DNA of 64,000 nucleotides from Brachyspira aalborgi (GTDB lineage Bacteria; Spirochaetota; Brachyspiria; Brachyspirales; Brachyspiraceae): NCBI RefSeq assembly GCF_008016455.1, contig NZ_SAXU01000001.1, positions 1,364,001 to 1,428,000 of the forward strand, read 5' to 3'. Shown piece by piece: positions 9,173 to 18,330 of this stretch (position 1 is its first letter; each line of letters starts with the position of its first letter). The notes under the pieces were generated by a model. It saw only the letters and a program-made list of their open reading frames with translations, ran no database searches and was not told where the DNA came from. The position numbers and the translations under genes were made by a program.

Positions 9173-10656
9173 TTATAATATTATTCCATCTCTAAAAATT
9201 GATATTTCTCTATATCCGTTTTTTTCATTTTTTGTTTGTATTTTACCAGAAGCGACATTTATTACAAGCTCAAATAATTCGTTTACTATATCGTTAACGG
9301 GCATATTTTCCAATATTCTTCCAGCGTTAAAATCTATCCAGTTATTTTTCTTTTTGTATATATTTGAGTTTGAAGATATTTTCAATGTCGGAACTATAGA
9401 GCCGAAAGGAGTTCCTCTTCCCGTAGTAAATAATATAATATTTGTGCCGCTTGCAGTTAAATTTGTGCATGAAACTTGGTCGTTTCCAGAGCCTTTTAAA
9501 ATATTAAGTCCGTTTTTAGAAATATATTCTCCATAATCTAAAATATCTTCTATAGTAGAAGTTCCGCCTTTTTGAACGCAACCTAAAGATTTTTCTTCAA
9601 GCGTAGATATTCCACCTTTTTTATTCCAGGAGACGGATTTTCGTATATTGTCGCTCCATATTTTTTAAAATAATTTTTATAATCGTTAATAAGACTAACC
9701 AATTCGTTAAATATTTTTTTATTTGCCGCTCTCGACATAAGTATTGTTTCCGCTCCAAACATTTCTGGAGTTTCCGTTAATATTGAACTACCACCATTAT
9801 TTATAAAAATATTATTTAATTTACCACATACTACATTTGCCGTTATACCAGAAAAAGCGTCACTTCCGCCGCATTTAAATCCTATAGTCAAATATTTTAT
9901 AGGGATTTTTTCTCTATTAAAAGAAGAAGCGTATTTTGTAAGCTCGTCTAAATATTTCATGCCTTCTTCATATTCGTCTTCAACATCTTGAGTTATTAAA
10001 AATCTTATTTTATTTTCGTCTATTCCTTTAAGAAAAGGTTTAAATACATCCAAATTATTATTTTCGCATCCAAGACTTACTATTAAAACTCCTCCAGCAT
10101 TAGGATTTTTTATTATTCCCGATAATAATTTTTGGGTAATAATTTGGTCATCTCCAGTTTGACTGCATCCCATATTATGAGTATAAGCGAATATTCCATC
10201 GCATCTGTCTCCAAATTTTTTTGAAGCCATATTTTCAAGCGTCTTTACGGTATTATTTACGCATCCAACGGTTGGTATAATCCAAACTTCGTTTCTTGTT
10301 CCTACTTTTCCATCGACTCTTTTATATCCGTCAAAAAATATATTGTCGTCAGTTTTAATATTATTTTTTGTATTAATCGGATTATATTGATATTCTATTA
10401 TATCGTTAAGATTTGTATGCAAATTATGAGTATGGACATGTTCGCCTTCTTTTATATCATTTTTAGCATAACCTATAGGAAAACCATATTTAATAATATT
10501 TTCTCCTTTTGAAATATTTTTTAAAGCTACTTTATGCCCAAAAGGAATATCATTTAAAATTATAATGCCGTTATGCGTTTCTCCCGATTTTATTTCATGC
10601 AATGCAACCGCAACATTATCTTTTTCGTTTATTGTTATTAAAGAAATATCTTTCAT
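9173..10656 (-). pseudogene. uxaA: Altronate dehydratase, split by a one-base frameshift
   Basis: UxaA dehydrates D-altronate to 2-keto-3-deoxygluconate. The N-terminal 357 codons (10656 to 9583) include the SAF-like domain (about 1-90), GTRNEVWIIPTVGCVN, THNMGCSQTG and IGFKCGGSDAFSG. At the PSPG motif the reading changes: the sequence reads PSPGIKKVEYL and stops. Adding one A at the A-run (plus-strand T at 9617-9622) gives PSPGNKKGGISTLEEKSLGC, as in intact homologues. The rest of the protein then reads through to TAA at 9173-9175, including GTNIILFTTGRGTPFG. Total length would be about 494 residues, normal for the family. The lesion could be real or a sequencing error in a homopolymer. The broken uxaB next door favours real decay. 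Confidence 0.85.
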
Positions 10657-10681
10657 ATATTAGTCCCGTTAATTAAGAATT

Positions 10682-11752
10682 TCAGATAATACTTTTTTTA
10701 TATTTTTCAATTTTGCAAATATTTTTAAATACATTTTCTTCGAGATATTTAATTTCTGTAAGGTTAAAACTGTTCCATAATTCTTTTTTTGATAAAATTT
10801 TATGAGTCAAGGATTCTATATTCCCGCTATTCCATTCAAAGTTTAATAAAGAGAAAAAATTAATATTTTCTTTAGTATCTCTTATTTTATATTTTTCTTT
10901 GCTTTCTCGCTCTCCGATAAAATCTCCGTTTACAAATTCACCTTTGTAAAATCTTATAAAAGACGCTAAAGAAAAAGACAATAATTTTGGGTATTCGTTT
11001 TTTATTTTAATATAATCCAATATTGTAGGCAAACATCTTGCTGCAAATTTTGAACATGAGTTTAAAGATATATCAAGTAAATAATGTTTTAAATAAGGAT
11101 TTTCAAATCTTTCAATTACATTATTAGCAAAATTAATGGCGTCTTTATTATATTCAAGAGTTAATAATATTTCATCTTGCAATAATCTTTTTACATATTC
11201 TCTAAATATATTATCTTTCATAAAATCTAAAACAATATCAAATCCGCATAGATAAGCGGGCAACGATACCGAAGTATGAATTCCGTTTAATATTCTCACT
11301 TTCATTTTCTTGTAAGGTTTTACATCGTTTGTCCATATAATATTATCGTTTTCTATAGGAAAAAATTTTTTAAATTCGGTTTTCGCTTCTATAACAAATA
11401 AATAAAAAGGCTCCGCTACAGTCATGAATTTATCTTCGTATCCAAGTTTTTCTTCAAATTTATTAATCTCGTCTTTAGGATATCCCGTAACTATTCTATC
11501 AACCAGAGTATTTGCTATGCATACAAAATTGTTAATCCAATCTATAAATTCAGAATCTAATTTCCAAAGTTCAATATATTTTAAAATTATCTCTTTTAAT
11601 TTATCTCCGTTATCGTCAATCAATTCCAAAGGCATTATTAGTAATTTAGCTTTTTCTTTATTTCCTATGGTTTTAAATCTTTCATAAAGTCTCTCGTTAT
11701 CGATTGACGAAAGTCTTAACATAATCTCTCCAAATCCTACTATATAAGACAT
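10682..11752 (-). pseudogene. Chimeric ORF: PfkB-kinase start fused to tagaturonate reductase C-terminal part
   Basis: Residues 1-22 (MSYIVGFGEIMLRLSSIDNE) are the typical first strand of a PfkB-family sugar kinase such as 2-keto-3-deoxygluconate kinase. From LYERFKTIGNK onward the sequence is UxaB (altronate oxidoreductase): LIMPLELIDDNGDKLKE, NTLVDRIVTGYPKDE and the helical C-terminal domain. UxaB normally has about 480-500 residues with a Rossmann NAD fold at its start; this ORF has 356, and that fold is gone. The join is in frame at NERL/LYERF, suggesting a deletion between short similar sequences that removed most of the kinase gene and the first third of uxaB. It retains a strong promoter and ribosome site (AAGGAG), so it may still be transcribed, but it cannot bind NAD in the usual way. 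Confidence 0.8.
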
Positions 11753-11794
11753 AAATATCTCCTTAAATAATATATTATTTATTGATATACTACT

Positions 11795-11823
11795 ATTTTA
11801 GTAAATTAATTAATATTTGTCAA
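11795..11823 (-). promoter_or_regulatory. Promoter of the hexuronate operon
   Basis: Read on the minus strand, TTGACA (11818-11823) and TAAAAT (11795-11800) are separated by 17 bases. The arms TACTA/TAGTA (11791-11803) overlap the -10 and may be an operator half-site pair, but no regulator gene is nearby to match it. Confidence 0.65.
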
Positions 11824-11847
11824 ATAAAAATATTTATTATTAGATTA

Positions 11848-11876
11848 TTGAATTTATAAAAACTTAATGATAAAAT
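11848..11876 (+). promoter_or_regulatory. Promoter of gltB
   Basis: TTGAAT at 11848-11853 and TAAAAT at 11871-11876 are spaced by 17 bases. A long AT-rich leader of about 65 bases and an AAGGAG site precede the gltB ATG at 11945. Confidence 0.55.
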
Positions 11877-11944
11877 ATATAGCAAATTATTATTAATAGT
11901 ATTATTTAAATTATAGTTTTTTAAGATTTTTTAAGGAGAATAAA

Positions 11945-14900
11945 ATGAAATTAATTCCAAATTCTAATAAATATAAAGAATTTTCTAAAGGACTTTATGA
12001 ACCTCGTTTTGAACATGACGCTTGCGGAATTGGAGCGATTGCGAATATTAAAGGAATTGCAAGCCATAAAATAATTTGCGATGCTTTGGAAATTTTAATG
12101 CAACTTGAACATAGAGGCGGAACGGGAAGCGAAGAAAATACGGGCGATGGAGCGGGAATACTTATACAAATTCCTCATGATTTTTTTTCTACTCAAGAGC
12201 TTGATTTTGAACTTCCTAAAAAAGGAGATTATGCCGTAGCTTTTATATTTTTATCTCCTAATTCTGAAGCTAAAGAAAAAGGAAAAAAAATATTTTTAGA
12301 AGGATTAAAAGAAAAAGGATTAGAATTTTTAGGCTTTAGAGAAGTTCCCGTAAACTCAAGCGATATAGGAAAAACCGCGCTTAAAGCTATGCCATATTTT
12401 TTGCAGGCTTTCGTAAAAAAGCCTAAAAATATTAAAGCGGGATTAGATTTTGAAAGAATTATTTATTCGGCTAGAAGAATAATTGAAAAAAAAGCTTCAA
12501 ATGTCAGCAAGTTTTATATTTGTTCTTTTTCTTCTCGAACTATAGTTTATAAAGGAATGTTAATTTCGACTCAATTAAGCGATTTCTATATTGATTTTAA
12601 AGATATAAATATGAAGTCGGCTATAGCTTTAGTTCATTCAAGATTTTCAACGAATACTTTTCCAAGTTGGGAACGCGCTCATCCAAATCGCTATATGATT
12701 CATAACGGAGAGATAAATACGATTAGAGGAAATGTTGATTCTATAATAGCAAGAGAAGGACTTTTTAAGAGCGATTATTTTGAAGACTTAAAAGAAATTT
12801 TTCCCGTAATAGCAAACGAAAGCAGCGATTCGGCAATGTTTGACAATACTTTGGAATTTTTAGCTTTAAATGGCAGAAGTCTTGAAGAGGCTTTTATGAT
12901 GATGATACCCGAACCTTGGCATAGAAATAAAAATATGCATCCTAAAAAAAGAGCGTTTTACGAATATAACTCAACTTTAATGGAGCCTTGGGACGGACCC
13001 GCCGCTATAATATTTACTGACGGCGAAGTTATGGGAGCGAGTCTTGATAGAAACGGTTTTCGTCCTTCAAGATATTATATTACCAACGATGATTTTTTAA
13101 TTTTATCTTCCGAAACGGGAGCTTTAAAAATAGACGAAAGTAGAATTAAAGCAAAAAAGAGATTGGAGCCTGGAAAACTTTTGCTTGTCGACACTAAAAA
13201 AGGAAAATTAATTTCAGACGAAGAGATTAAACTTCATTATGCCAACGCTAAACCTTACGATAAATGGCTTAAAAATATGGTTCACTTGGAAGAAGTTTCA
13301 AGCAAAGGTTATAAACATAATTTTTTAGACGAAAAAGAAATTTTATGCCTTCAAAGAGTTTTTGCTTGGAATTATGACGAATTAAAATTAAGCGTTGAGG
13401 CTATGGCTTCAAACGGAAAGGAAATTTTAGCGGCTATGGGAGTCGATACGCCTTTAGCGGTTTTAAGCGAAAGTTATCAGCCTTTATTTAATTATTTCAA
13501 ACAACTTTTTGCTCAAGTTACAAATCCGCCTCTCGATGCAATAAGAGAAGAGATAATAACTTCTACAAGAGTTTATTTGGGAAGCGAAGGAAATTTATTA
13601 AAACCAAATGCCAATAATTGTAAAAGAGTAGAACTTCATTATCCGATTATATCTAATGAAGAATTATATAAAATCAGAAATCTTAAAAATTTTAAAGTTA
13701 AGGAATTTTCTATTCTTTTTGAGGACGATAAAAAAACTTTAGAAGAGGCTTTAGAAGAGCTTTTTAAAAATGTTGAAAACGAAATTGAAAAAGGCGCTTC
13801 GATAATAATTTTAAGCGATATTGGAGTAAACGAAAAAAAATGTTATATTCCTTCTTTTATCGCCGTTGCAGGATTGCATAATCATTTGATTAGAAAAAAC
13901 TTAAGAACGCATGCGAGTATAGTTATAAATACGGGAGAGGCGAGAGAGATTCATCATTTTGCATGTTTGCTTGGCTATGGAGCTACTGCAATTTGTCCTT
14001 ATCTTGTTTACGAAAGCATTAACGATTTAATAAGAAAAGACGCTATAAAACTTGACTATAAAAAGGCAGAACAGAATTTCATAAAAGCAAGCATAGGCGG
14101 AATAGTAAAAATCGCTTCAAAAATGGGAATTTCCACTTTGCAAAGTTATAACGGAGCACAAATTTTTGAATGTTTAGGTTTGAGTAAAAAACTTGTAGAT
14201 AAATATTTTTCAGACACAATAACTAGAATCGAAGGAATATACATTGAAGATATTAACGAAGAGCTTATTAATTTGCATAAAAAAACTTTTTCAAAACAAA
14301 TAAGCGCTCTTGAGCCTAAAGGAATTCATGGATATAGAAGCGGAAGAGAAGAGCATATAATCGACCCTCTTGTAATATTTCATTTGCAGGAAGCTTGCAA
14401 ACTTAAAGATTATAAATTATTTAAAAAATATTCTTCTTTAGTCGACAGTAAAATAATAAAATTAAGAGATTTAATGGAGTTTGACACAAGCGAAGCTATA
14501 AATATTGAAAGAGTAGAATCTGTAGAAAATATAATAAAAAGATTCAAAACGGGAGCTATGAGTTATGGCTCAATATCTAAAGAAGCTCATGAATGTATAG
14601 CAATAGCAATGAATAGACTCGGCGCAAAATCAAATTCGGGCGAAGGCGGAGAAGACGAAGAGAGATTTAAAATAGACGAAAACGGAGATAATAAATGTTC
14701 GGCTATAAAACAGGTTGCATCGGGAAGATTTGGAGTCGATATTAATTATTTGGTAAACGCTAAAGAAATTCAAATTAAAGTAGCACAAGGAGCTAAACCT
14801 GGAGAAGGCGGACAACTTATGGGTTTTAAAGTTTATCCTTGGATTGCAAAGGCAAGAAATTCTACGCCAGGAGTTACTCTTATATCGCCGCCGCCGCATC

Positions 14901-16453
14901 ATGATATTTATTCGATTGAAGATTTGGCTCAATTAATTTACGATTTAAAAAATGCTAATAATAAAGCGAGAATATCTGTAAAACTTGTAAGCGAGGTTGG
15001 AGTAGGAACTATTGCGGCGGGAGTCGCTAAAGCTGGAGCAAATTGTATATTAATATCGGGTTATGACGGCGGAACGGGAGCGAGTCCGAGAACTTCAATA
15101 CCAAATGCGGGAATGCCTTGGGAATTGGGACTTGCAGAAACTCATCAAACTTTAATTTTAAATAATTTAAGAGATAGAGTGAGAATAGAAACGGATGGAA
15201 AACTTATGACGGGAAGAGATTTGGCAATAGCGGCGCTTTTAGGAGCTGAAGAATTCGGATTTGCAACCGCTCCTCTTATGGCAATAGGTTGCACGATGAT
15301 GAGAGTTTGTCATCTTAATACTTGTCCTTTTGGAATAGCGACTCAAGATACTACTTTAAGAGATAGATTTAAAGGTTCGCCTGAAAGAGTTGAAAATTTT
15401 ATGCTTTTTGTAGCCGAAGAATTAAGAGAATATATGGCTAAACTTGGTTTTGAAAAATTGGACGATATGATTGGAAGAACGGATAAACTTTATCAAAAAA
15501 GAGATATTAAAGGAAAAGCCGCAAAAGTAAATTTGGATAGGATATTAAAATCGCTTCCGACTTATAATAAGACGGCGGAACATTTTAAAGATTTTAAAGA
15601 CAATAAACTTGAAAAAACTATGGATTATAGAATATTGATTCCTCTTTGTCAAAACGCTCTTAAAAAAGGAAAAAATATTAAATTAAGTCTTGAAGTTAAT
15701 AATCAAAGCAGGGCTTTTGCAACTATGCTTTCAAGCGAGATTACGAGAGATTACGGAAAAAATGCCCTTAAAGAAGATTGCATTCAAATTACGGCAACGG
15801 GAAACGCTGGAAACAGTTTCGGCGCTTTTTTATGCAAAGGAATAAAACTTGAAATTATAGGCGACACAAACGATTATTTGGGAAAAGGTTTAAGCGGCGG
15901 AAAAATAATAGCTAAAATTCCAACAACCGCGAAATTCAAAGCCGAAGAAAATATTATTTCGGGAAATGCATGTTTATACGGAGCTACAAGCGGAGAGGTT
16001 TATTTAGACGGAATAGCGGGAGAGAGATTTTGCGTTCGTAATTCTGGAGCTAAAGCCGTTGTTTTGGGAACGGGAGTTCATGGCTGCGAATATATGACGG
16101 GAGGATTGGTTGCAGTTTTGGGAGATATAGGCATGAATTTTGCAGCGGGAATGAGCGGAGGAGTCGCTTATATTTACGGAAGGCATAACGAGATAAATGT
16201 AAATTTGGAACTTGTCGATATTTTGGAATTAAGCAAAGAAGATGAAAACGAACTTAAGGCATTGATAAAAGAACATATAGATTTTACGGGTTCAAAAAGA
16301 GCGATAGAAATTTTAGCGAAATTCAAAGCGAAAAACTTTTTTAAGATTATGCCGAGAGATTATAAGAATATGCTTAATATGATAGAATCCTGCAAGGGAG
16401 AAGAAAATCCCGAGCTTGCTGCATTTTTGAAATTAAGCGAAAGTATGAAGTAA
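11945..16453 (+). CDS. gltB: Glutamate synthase, large (alpha) subunit
   Basis: GOGAT alpha subunit transfers the amide nitrogen of glutamine to 2-oxoglutarate, working with GltD. The 1502-residue length is full size. The N-terminal glutamine amidotransferase domain starts at Cys27 in HDACGIGAI after a short propeptide, with SRFSTNTFPSW and the HNGEINT motif downstream. The FMN-binding synthase domain includes GAMSYGSIS, GEGGEDEERF and GQLMGFKV. The 3Fe-4S cysteines are in CTMMRVCHLNTCPFG. The C-terminal beta-helix domain ends the protein (GATSGEVYLDG, GMSGGVAYIYG). It is followed not by gltD but by a DUF262 gene 67 bases downstream. Confidence 0.98.
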   Translation: MKLIPNSNKYKEFSKGLYEPRFEHDACGIGAIANIKGIASHKIICDALEILMQLEHRGGTGSEENTGDGAGILIQIPHDFFSTQELDFELPKKGDYAVAFIFLSPNSEAKEKGKKIFLEGLKEKGLEFLGFREVPVNSSDIGKTALKAMPYFLQAFVKKPKNIKAGLDFERIIYSARRIIEKKASNVSKFYICSFSSRTIVYKGMLISTQLSDFYIDFKDINMKSAIALVHSRFSTNTFPSWERAHPNRYMIHNGEINTIRGNVDSIIAREGLFKSDYFEDLKEIFPVIANESSDSAMFDNTLEFLALNGRSLEEAFMMMIPEPWHRNKNMHPKKRAFYEYNSTLMEPWDGPAAIIFTDGEVMGASLDRNGFRPSRYYITNDDFLILSSETGALKIDESRIKAKKRLEPGKLLLVDTKKGKLISDEEIKLHYANAKPYDKWLKNMVHLEEVSSKGYKHNFLDEKEILCLQRVFAWNYDELKLSVEAMASNGKEILAAMGVDTPLAVLSESYQPLFNYFKQLFAQVTNPPLDAIREEIITSTRVYLGSEGNLLKPNANNCKRVELHYPIISNEELYKIRNLKNFKVKEFSILFEDDKKTLEEALEELFKNVENEIEKGASIIILSDIGVNEKKCYIPSFIAVAGLHNHLIRKNLRTHASIVINTGEAREIHHFACLLGYGATAICPYLVYESINDLIRKDAIKLDYKKAEQNFIKASIGGIVKIASKMGISTLQSYNGAQIFECLGLSKKLVDKYFSDTITRIEGIYIEDINEELINLHKKTFSKQISALEPKGIHGYRSGREEHIIDPLVIFHLQEACKLKDYKLFKKYSSLVDSKIIKLRDLMEFDTSEAINIERVESVENIIKRFKTGAMSYGSISKEAHECIAIAMNRLGAKSNSGEGGEDEERFKIDENGDNKCSAIKQVASGRFGVDINYLVNAKEIQIKVAQGAKPGEGGQLMGFKVYPWIAKARNSTPGVTLISPPPHHDIYSIEDLAQLIYDLKNANNKARISVKLVSEVGVGTIAAGVAKAGANCILISGYDGGTGASPRTSIPNAGMPWELGLAETHQTLILNNLRDRVRIETDGKLMTGRDLAIAALLGAEEFGFATAPLMAIGCTMMRVCHLNTCPFGIATQDTTLRDRFKGSPERVENFMLFVAEELREYMAKLGFEKLDDMIGRTDKLYQKRDIKGKAAKVNLDRILKSLPTYNKTAEHFKDFKDNKLEKTMDYRILIPLCQNALKKGKNIKLSLEVNNQSRAFATMLSSEITRDYGKNALKEDCIQITATGNAGNSFGAFLCKGIKLEIIGDTNDYLGKGLSGGKIIAKIPTTAKFKAEENIISGNACLYGATSGEVYLDGIAGERFCVRNSGAKAVVLGTGVHGCEYMTGGLVAVLGDIGMNFAAGMSGGVAYIYGRHNEINVNLELVDILELSKEDENELKALIKEHIDFTGSKRAIEILAKFKAKNFFKIMPRDYKNMLNMIESCKGEENPELAAFLKLSESMK

Positions 16454-16520
16454 AAAATTGAAAATATAAAAAATTAAAGTAAAATATAAAAATAGAATTA
16501 TAAAGTTTTAAGGAGTAAAA

Positions 16521-18320
16521 ATGTCAGGATTTCAATCACCAATAACTATTGACGAGGCAATGAAACGCATAAAAAATAACGAATACTTGCTTCCAGCATT
16601 TCAAAGAGGATATGCTTGGGGCGAAGAAAATGCCAAAAAAGGAGCAGAAAAAATTGAGTTGCTTTTTGATTCTTTAATGAAAGACTATCCAATAAATTCA
16701 ATGCTTTTTTGGAAAGTTAAAGATGAGAGCAAAACAGCTTGGAAATTTTATAGTTTTTTAGACTATTTTAGGGAACGGTATCATAGACGAAATGATTTAT
16801 TTGATACAAAAGGGCATAAAGATTTTTATGCAATTTTAGATGGACAGCAACGACTTACTTCATTGTATTTAGCTTTACATAGTCGGTATGAGATTCGTAA
16901 ACAAAGAAGTAGAATGGAAGATAACGATAAATATTTTGAAATTTGTCATTTTTACTTCAACCTTACACAAAATCAACCATTACCAGAAGATGCAGATATA
17001 GAATATCAGTTTAAATGGCTTGATAAAAATATAACAGATGAAAAGACTATATACATAGATAAATACAATCAAAAATGGTTCAAAATAGGAGATTTTTATA
17101 AATACGCATCAAGTAGAGTAAGAAGTATATCTAAAGAATATGATTTAGAAGAGAGAGAAGAAGAAAGACTCGATTTGCTACATCAAAAAATATTTGATAG
17201 GCATTTTATTAATTTTTATTTAGAGGAGGAACAAAATCCAGATAAAGCCGTCCATATTTTTATACGCACGAATTCTACGGGAGCTAAATTAGATTTTTCT
17301 GATGTTTTATTTAGTATTGCTATTGCTAATTGGAAAAAACTTGATGCAAGGACAGAAATCAATAATTTAATAGATTTTATTGGTCAACAATTTTCTTTTA
17401 CTATTAGTAAAGACTTAATACTTAAAGGTTTTTTATATCTTTTTCATAGTAATATAAAATTTCAAATTAATAGTTTTGATAAAAATTTTATAGAGTATAT
17501 TGAACAAAGGTGGGATAGTATTAAAAATTGTTTTATTGAAACTTTTAGATTATTAAAGAATTTTGGTTTAGACACTAAAACTTTATCGTCACACAATGCT
17601 ATCTTACCAATATTATATTTCATTTACCACAAAAATCTAACAGAACATATTGTTGATTCTGTATCTCAAAAAGAAAATAGAGAGTTAATAAAAAAATGGC
17701 TTTTAAGGGCATTGCTTTTAAGAGCTTTTAAAGCTAGTGTAGATGCAGTGCTAACAAATATGCGAAAAGCTTTTATAAAAAATTTTAAACAAGATAATAA
17801 AAAATATTTTGACGAAAATATTGATATATTCCCACTTAAAAAAATTGAAAAAGAAGGAAAATATAGCCAAAGCATTAATGAAGAATTTTTAGAGGATAAA
17901 ATGTGGTATCGTAAAAATAGTTCTGAAGCTTTTGCAATCCTTTCATTTTTGTATCCAGATTTAGATTATAAAAATAATAATTTTCATAAAGACCATTTAC
18001 ATGCTGAAATTTTATATGAAAAGTATGAAAAAATAGGTAAGGCAAAGAAATTAAAAGACCCAAATTATGATTATTGGGATTTTGAAGTATATGATACTAT
18101 ACCAAATTTACAAATGCTTGATGCAAATGAAAATAAAGCTAAACAACATAAGCCATTAGAACAATGGGTAAAAGAAAATTGTAAAAATGAAAGTGATAGA
18201 AAAGAATTTTTGAAACGGCATTTAATACCAGATATTGATTTATCATTAGAAAACTTTGATAATTTTTATGAGTTAAGAAAAAAATTATTAATAGATAAAC
18301 TAAAGAAAATTTTAAATTAA
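16521..18320 (+). CDS. DUF262-HNH protein, GmrSD-like (type IV restriction-like) nuclease
   Basis: This is likely a defence nuclease. The N-terminal DUF262 (GmrS/ParB-like) part has LPAFQRGYAW (24-33) and the nucleotide-binding DGQQRLTSLYLAL (107-119), with FIRTNSTGAKLDFSDV near 250. The C-terminus has a DHLHAE motif (D491, H492) followed by IPNLQMLDANENKAK, an HNH/DUF1524-like arrangement, so both functions are on one chain of 599 residues. It lies between gltB and gltD, genes that normally sit side by side. Its codon choice (CCA, ACA, GCA; few GCG/ACG/TCG) differs from both neighbours. Its ribosome site TTAAGGAGTAAAA closely resembles that of gltD (TTAAGGAGTGAAAA), as if the insertion duplicated or captured the junction. 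Horizontal gain is therefore likely. The target (modified DNA or another substrate) is unknown. Confidence 0.82.
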   Translation: MSGFQSPITIDEAMKRIKNNEYLLPAFQRGYAWGEENAKKGAEKIELLFDSLMKDYPINSMLFWKVKDESKTAWKFYSFLDYFRERYHRRNDLFDTKGHKDFYAILDGQQRLTSLYLALHSRYEIRKQRSRMEDNDKYFEICHFYFNLTQNQPLPEDADIEYQFKWLDKNITDEKTIYIDKYNQKWFKIGDFYKYASSRVRSISKEYDLEEREEERLDLLHQKIFDRHFINFYLEEEQNPDKAVHIFIRTNSTGAKLDFSDVLFSIAIANWKKLDARTEINNLIDFIGQQFSFTISKDLILKGFLYLFHSNIKFQINSFDKNFIEYIEQRWDSIKNCFIETFRLLKNFGLDTKTLSSHNAILPILYFIYHKNLTEHIVDSVSQKENRELIKKWLLRALLLRAFKASVDAVLTNMRKAFIKNFKQDNKKYFDENIDIFPLKKIEKEGKYSQSINEEFLEDKMWYRKNSSEAFAILSFLYPDLDYKNNNFHKDHLHAEILYEKYEKIGKAKKLKDPNYDYWDFEVYDTIPNLQMLDANENKAKQHKPLEQWVKENCKNESDRKEFLKRHLIPDIDLSLENFDNFYELRKKLLIDKLKKILN

Positions 18321-18330
18321 GGAGTGAAAA

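Noticed and set aside
14630-14932. Minus-strand ORF of 100 codons within gltB
   Set aside because: Antisense shadow of the conserved FMN domain; no ribosome site and no family features.
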